6,554 nt of DNA from Parcubacteria group bacterium GW2011_GWB1_44_7 (GTDB lineage Bacteria > Patescibacteria > Paceibacteria > UBA9973 > DSPV01): positions 1-6,554 of the forward strand of contig LCJJ01000025.1 of the NCBI GenBank assembly GCA_000999175.1, read 5' to 3'. The position numbers and the translations under genes were made by a program. Under the pieces are notes generated by a model, which saw only the letters and a program-made list of their open reading frames with translations, was not told where the DNA came from and searched no databases. How positions within the stretch are numbered: the stretch's first letter is position 1; every line of letters starts with the position of its first letter. Below are positions 6,081-6,554 of the stretch, in pieces.

Positions 6081-6554
6081 TTATCGGGAGCGCGAGAGAA
6101 GCGAGCGCGTCTTGCTCCAGAGGGCGAATACCTCCGGGGATTTGAGGGCAAAGGCGGCGGCAATAAAGGTGAGGGCGCCGGCGAAACCTGCAAGCAGAAA
6201 CTGGGTAAGCACACGCAGATACGTTTCTAGCGGGAATGGATTTCCGTAGAGATACAGTACTCCGTAAGTGACAATCCCGGCCGTGAAAGCGGCAAGTGCG
6301 GTTTTCGCCAAAGAAACAAGAAATTCCTTTTCGAACATATCCCGTATCTTTCGCGCCAACAGCAAACTAAGCAATCCAAGCTGGAATACGCCGGCAACGA
6401 CAAACGCCAGAGGCAAAGCGAGAATGCGCACGTCTTCAATGCCTCCCAGCCGCAAGAAAGAAACGAAAAACTGTGAGAAGGCATTTGAAGAAGCAAACAC
6501 CTGAATGAGAAAAAGCGCCGAGACGATATTCAACGCGACCGAAGCCATACTTGC
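6081..6554 (-). CDS. murJ: Lipid II flippase MurJ (MviN family), C-terminal ~158 residues, cut by window edge
   Basis: Inner-membrane protein that moves the peptidoglycan precursor lipid II across the membrane. The frame is open to the right edge, with GCA AGT before the first visible ATG at 6548, so that ATG is internal and the real start lies outside (the family is about 500-550 residues). Four hydrophobic segments are seen, roughly VALNIVSALFLIQVFA, VRILALPLAFVVAGVF, LVSLAKTALAAFTAGIV and YLRVLTQFLLAGFAGAL, followed by a short basic tail (LWSKTRSLLSRSR). This matches the last helices of MurJ, which has 14. A related MOP-family polysaccharide flippase is the main alternative. GC reaches 55-60%, well above the restriction operon that follows after 82 bases. 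The stop is TAA at 6083-6081. Confidence 0.72.
   Translation of the reverse strand, partial: ASMASVALNIVSALFLIQVFASSNAFSQFFVSFLRLGGIEDVRILALPLAFVVAGVFQLGLLSLLLARKIRDMFEKEFLVSLAKTALAAFTAGIVTYGVLYLYGNPFPLETYLRVLTQFLLAGFAGALTFIAAAFALKSPEVFALWSKTRSLLSRSR

Noticed and set aside
6017..6230. Open frames on both strands overlapping the murJ end
   Set aside because: They overlap the coherent membrane-helix frame of the murJ-like gene and carry Pro/Ser- or Gly/Arg-rich compositions typical of shadows in GC-rich DNA.
1..6554. CRISPR arrays, tRNA or rRNA genes, insertion sequences, integrase or att repeats
   Set aside because: No spaced direct repeats, cloverleaf-like sequence, transposase frame or matching flanking repeats were found on reading both strands.

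Overview
All seven genes read on the minus strand, so in transcription order the window runs from its right edge to its left: murJ (3' end only), mod, a three-helix membrane protein, res, a DUF433 antitoxin, a DUF5615 PIN-like toxin, and lepA (5' end only). The organism is bacterial. The LepA sequence style, very tight gene packing (gaps of 1 to 3 bases or a 1-base overlap), few convincing Shine-Dalgarno sites and -10 boxes only 8-10 bases ahead of start codons suggest a Candidate Phyla Radiation / Patescibacteria genome, perhaps Parcubacteria-like. That assignment is inference. UGA serves as a stop (end of the toxin gene) and no UGA is read through, so the standard bacterial code fits.

Region by region: (1) 1-769, the GTPase half of translation factor LepA (EF4), cut by the left edge. 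(2) 819-1408, a two-gene toxin-antitoxin pair with overlapping stop and start, preceded by a good promoter (TTGACT-17-TAAAAT) and a pair of overlapping palindromes at the start site. (3) 1480-5998, a type III restriction-modification operon: a DPPY / FAGSG adenine methyltransferase (Mod), a 179-residue membrane protein of no recognised family, and a helicase-nuclease (Res). It has its own promoter (TTGAAA-17-TACGAT). (4) 6081-6554, the last four membrane helices of a MurJ-type lipid II flippase, cut by the right edge.

The outer genes are housekeeping genes with a visibly higher GC content (about 53-60% in 60-base blocks counted by hand) than the cargo between them (about 27-48%, lowest in the membrane-protein gene). 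The simplest reading is a horizontally acquired defence and addiction module placed between two core genes without flipping the direction of transcription. Mod would recognise and methylate the target and guide Res; Res would use ATP to communicate and cut; the membrane protein's role is unknown, and it is the most interesting item here because it sits between two genes that normally lie side by side. The toxin-antitoxin pair next door could help keep the module in the genome.
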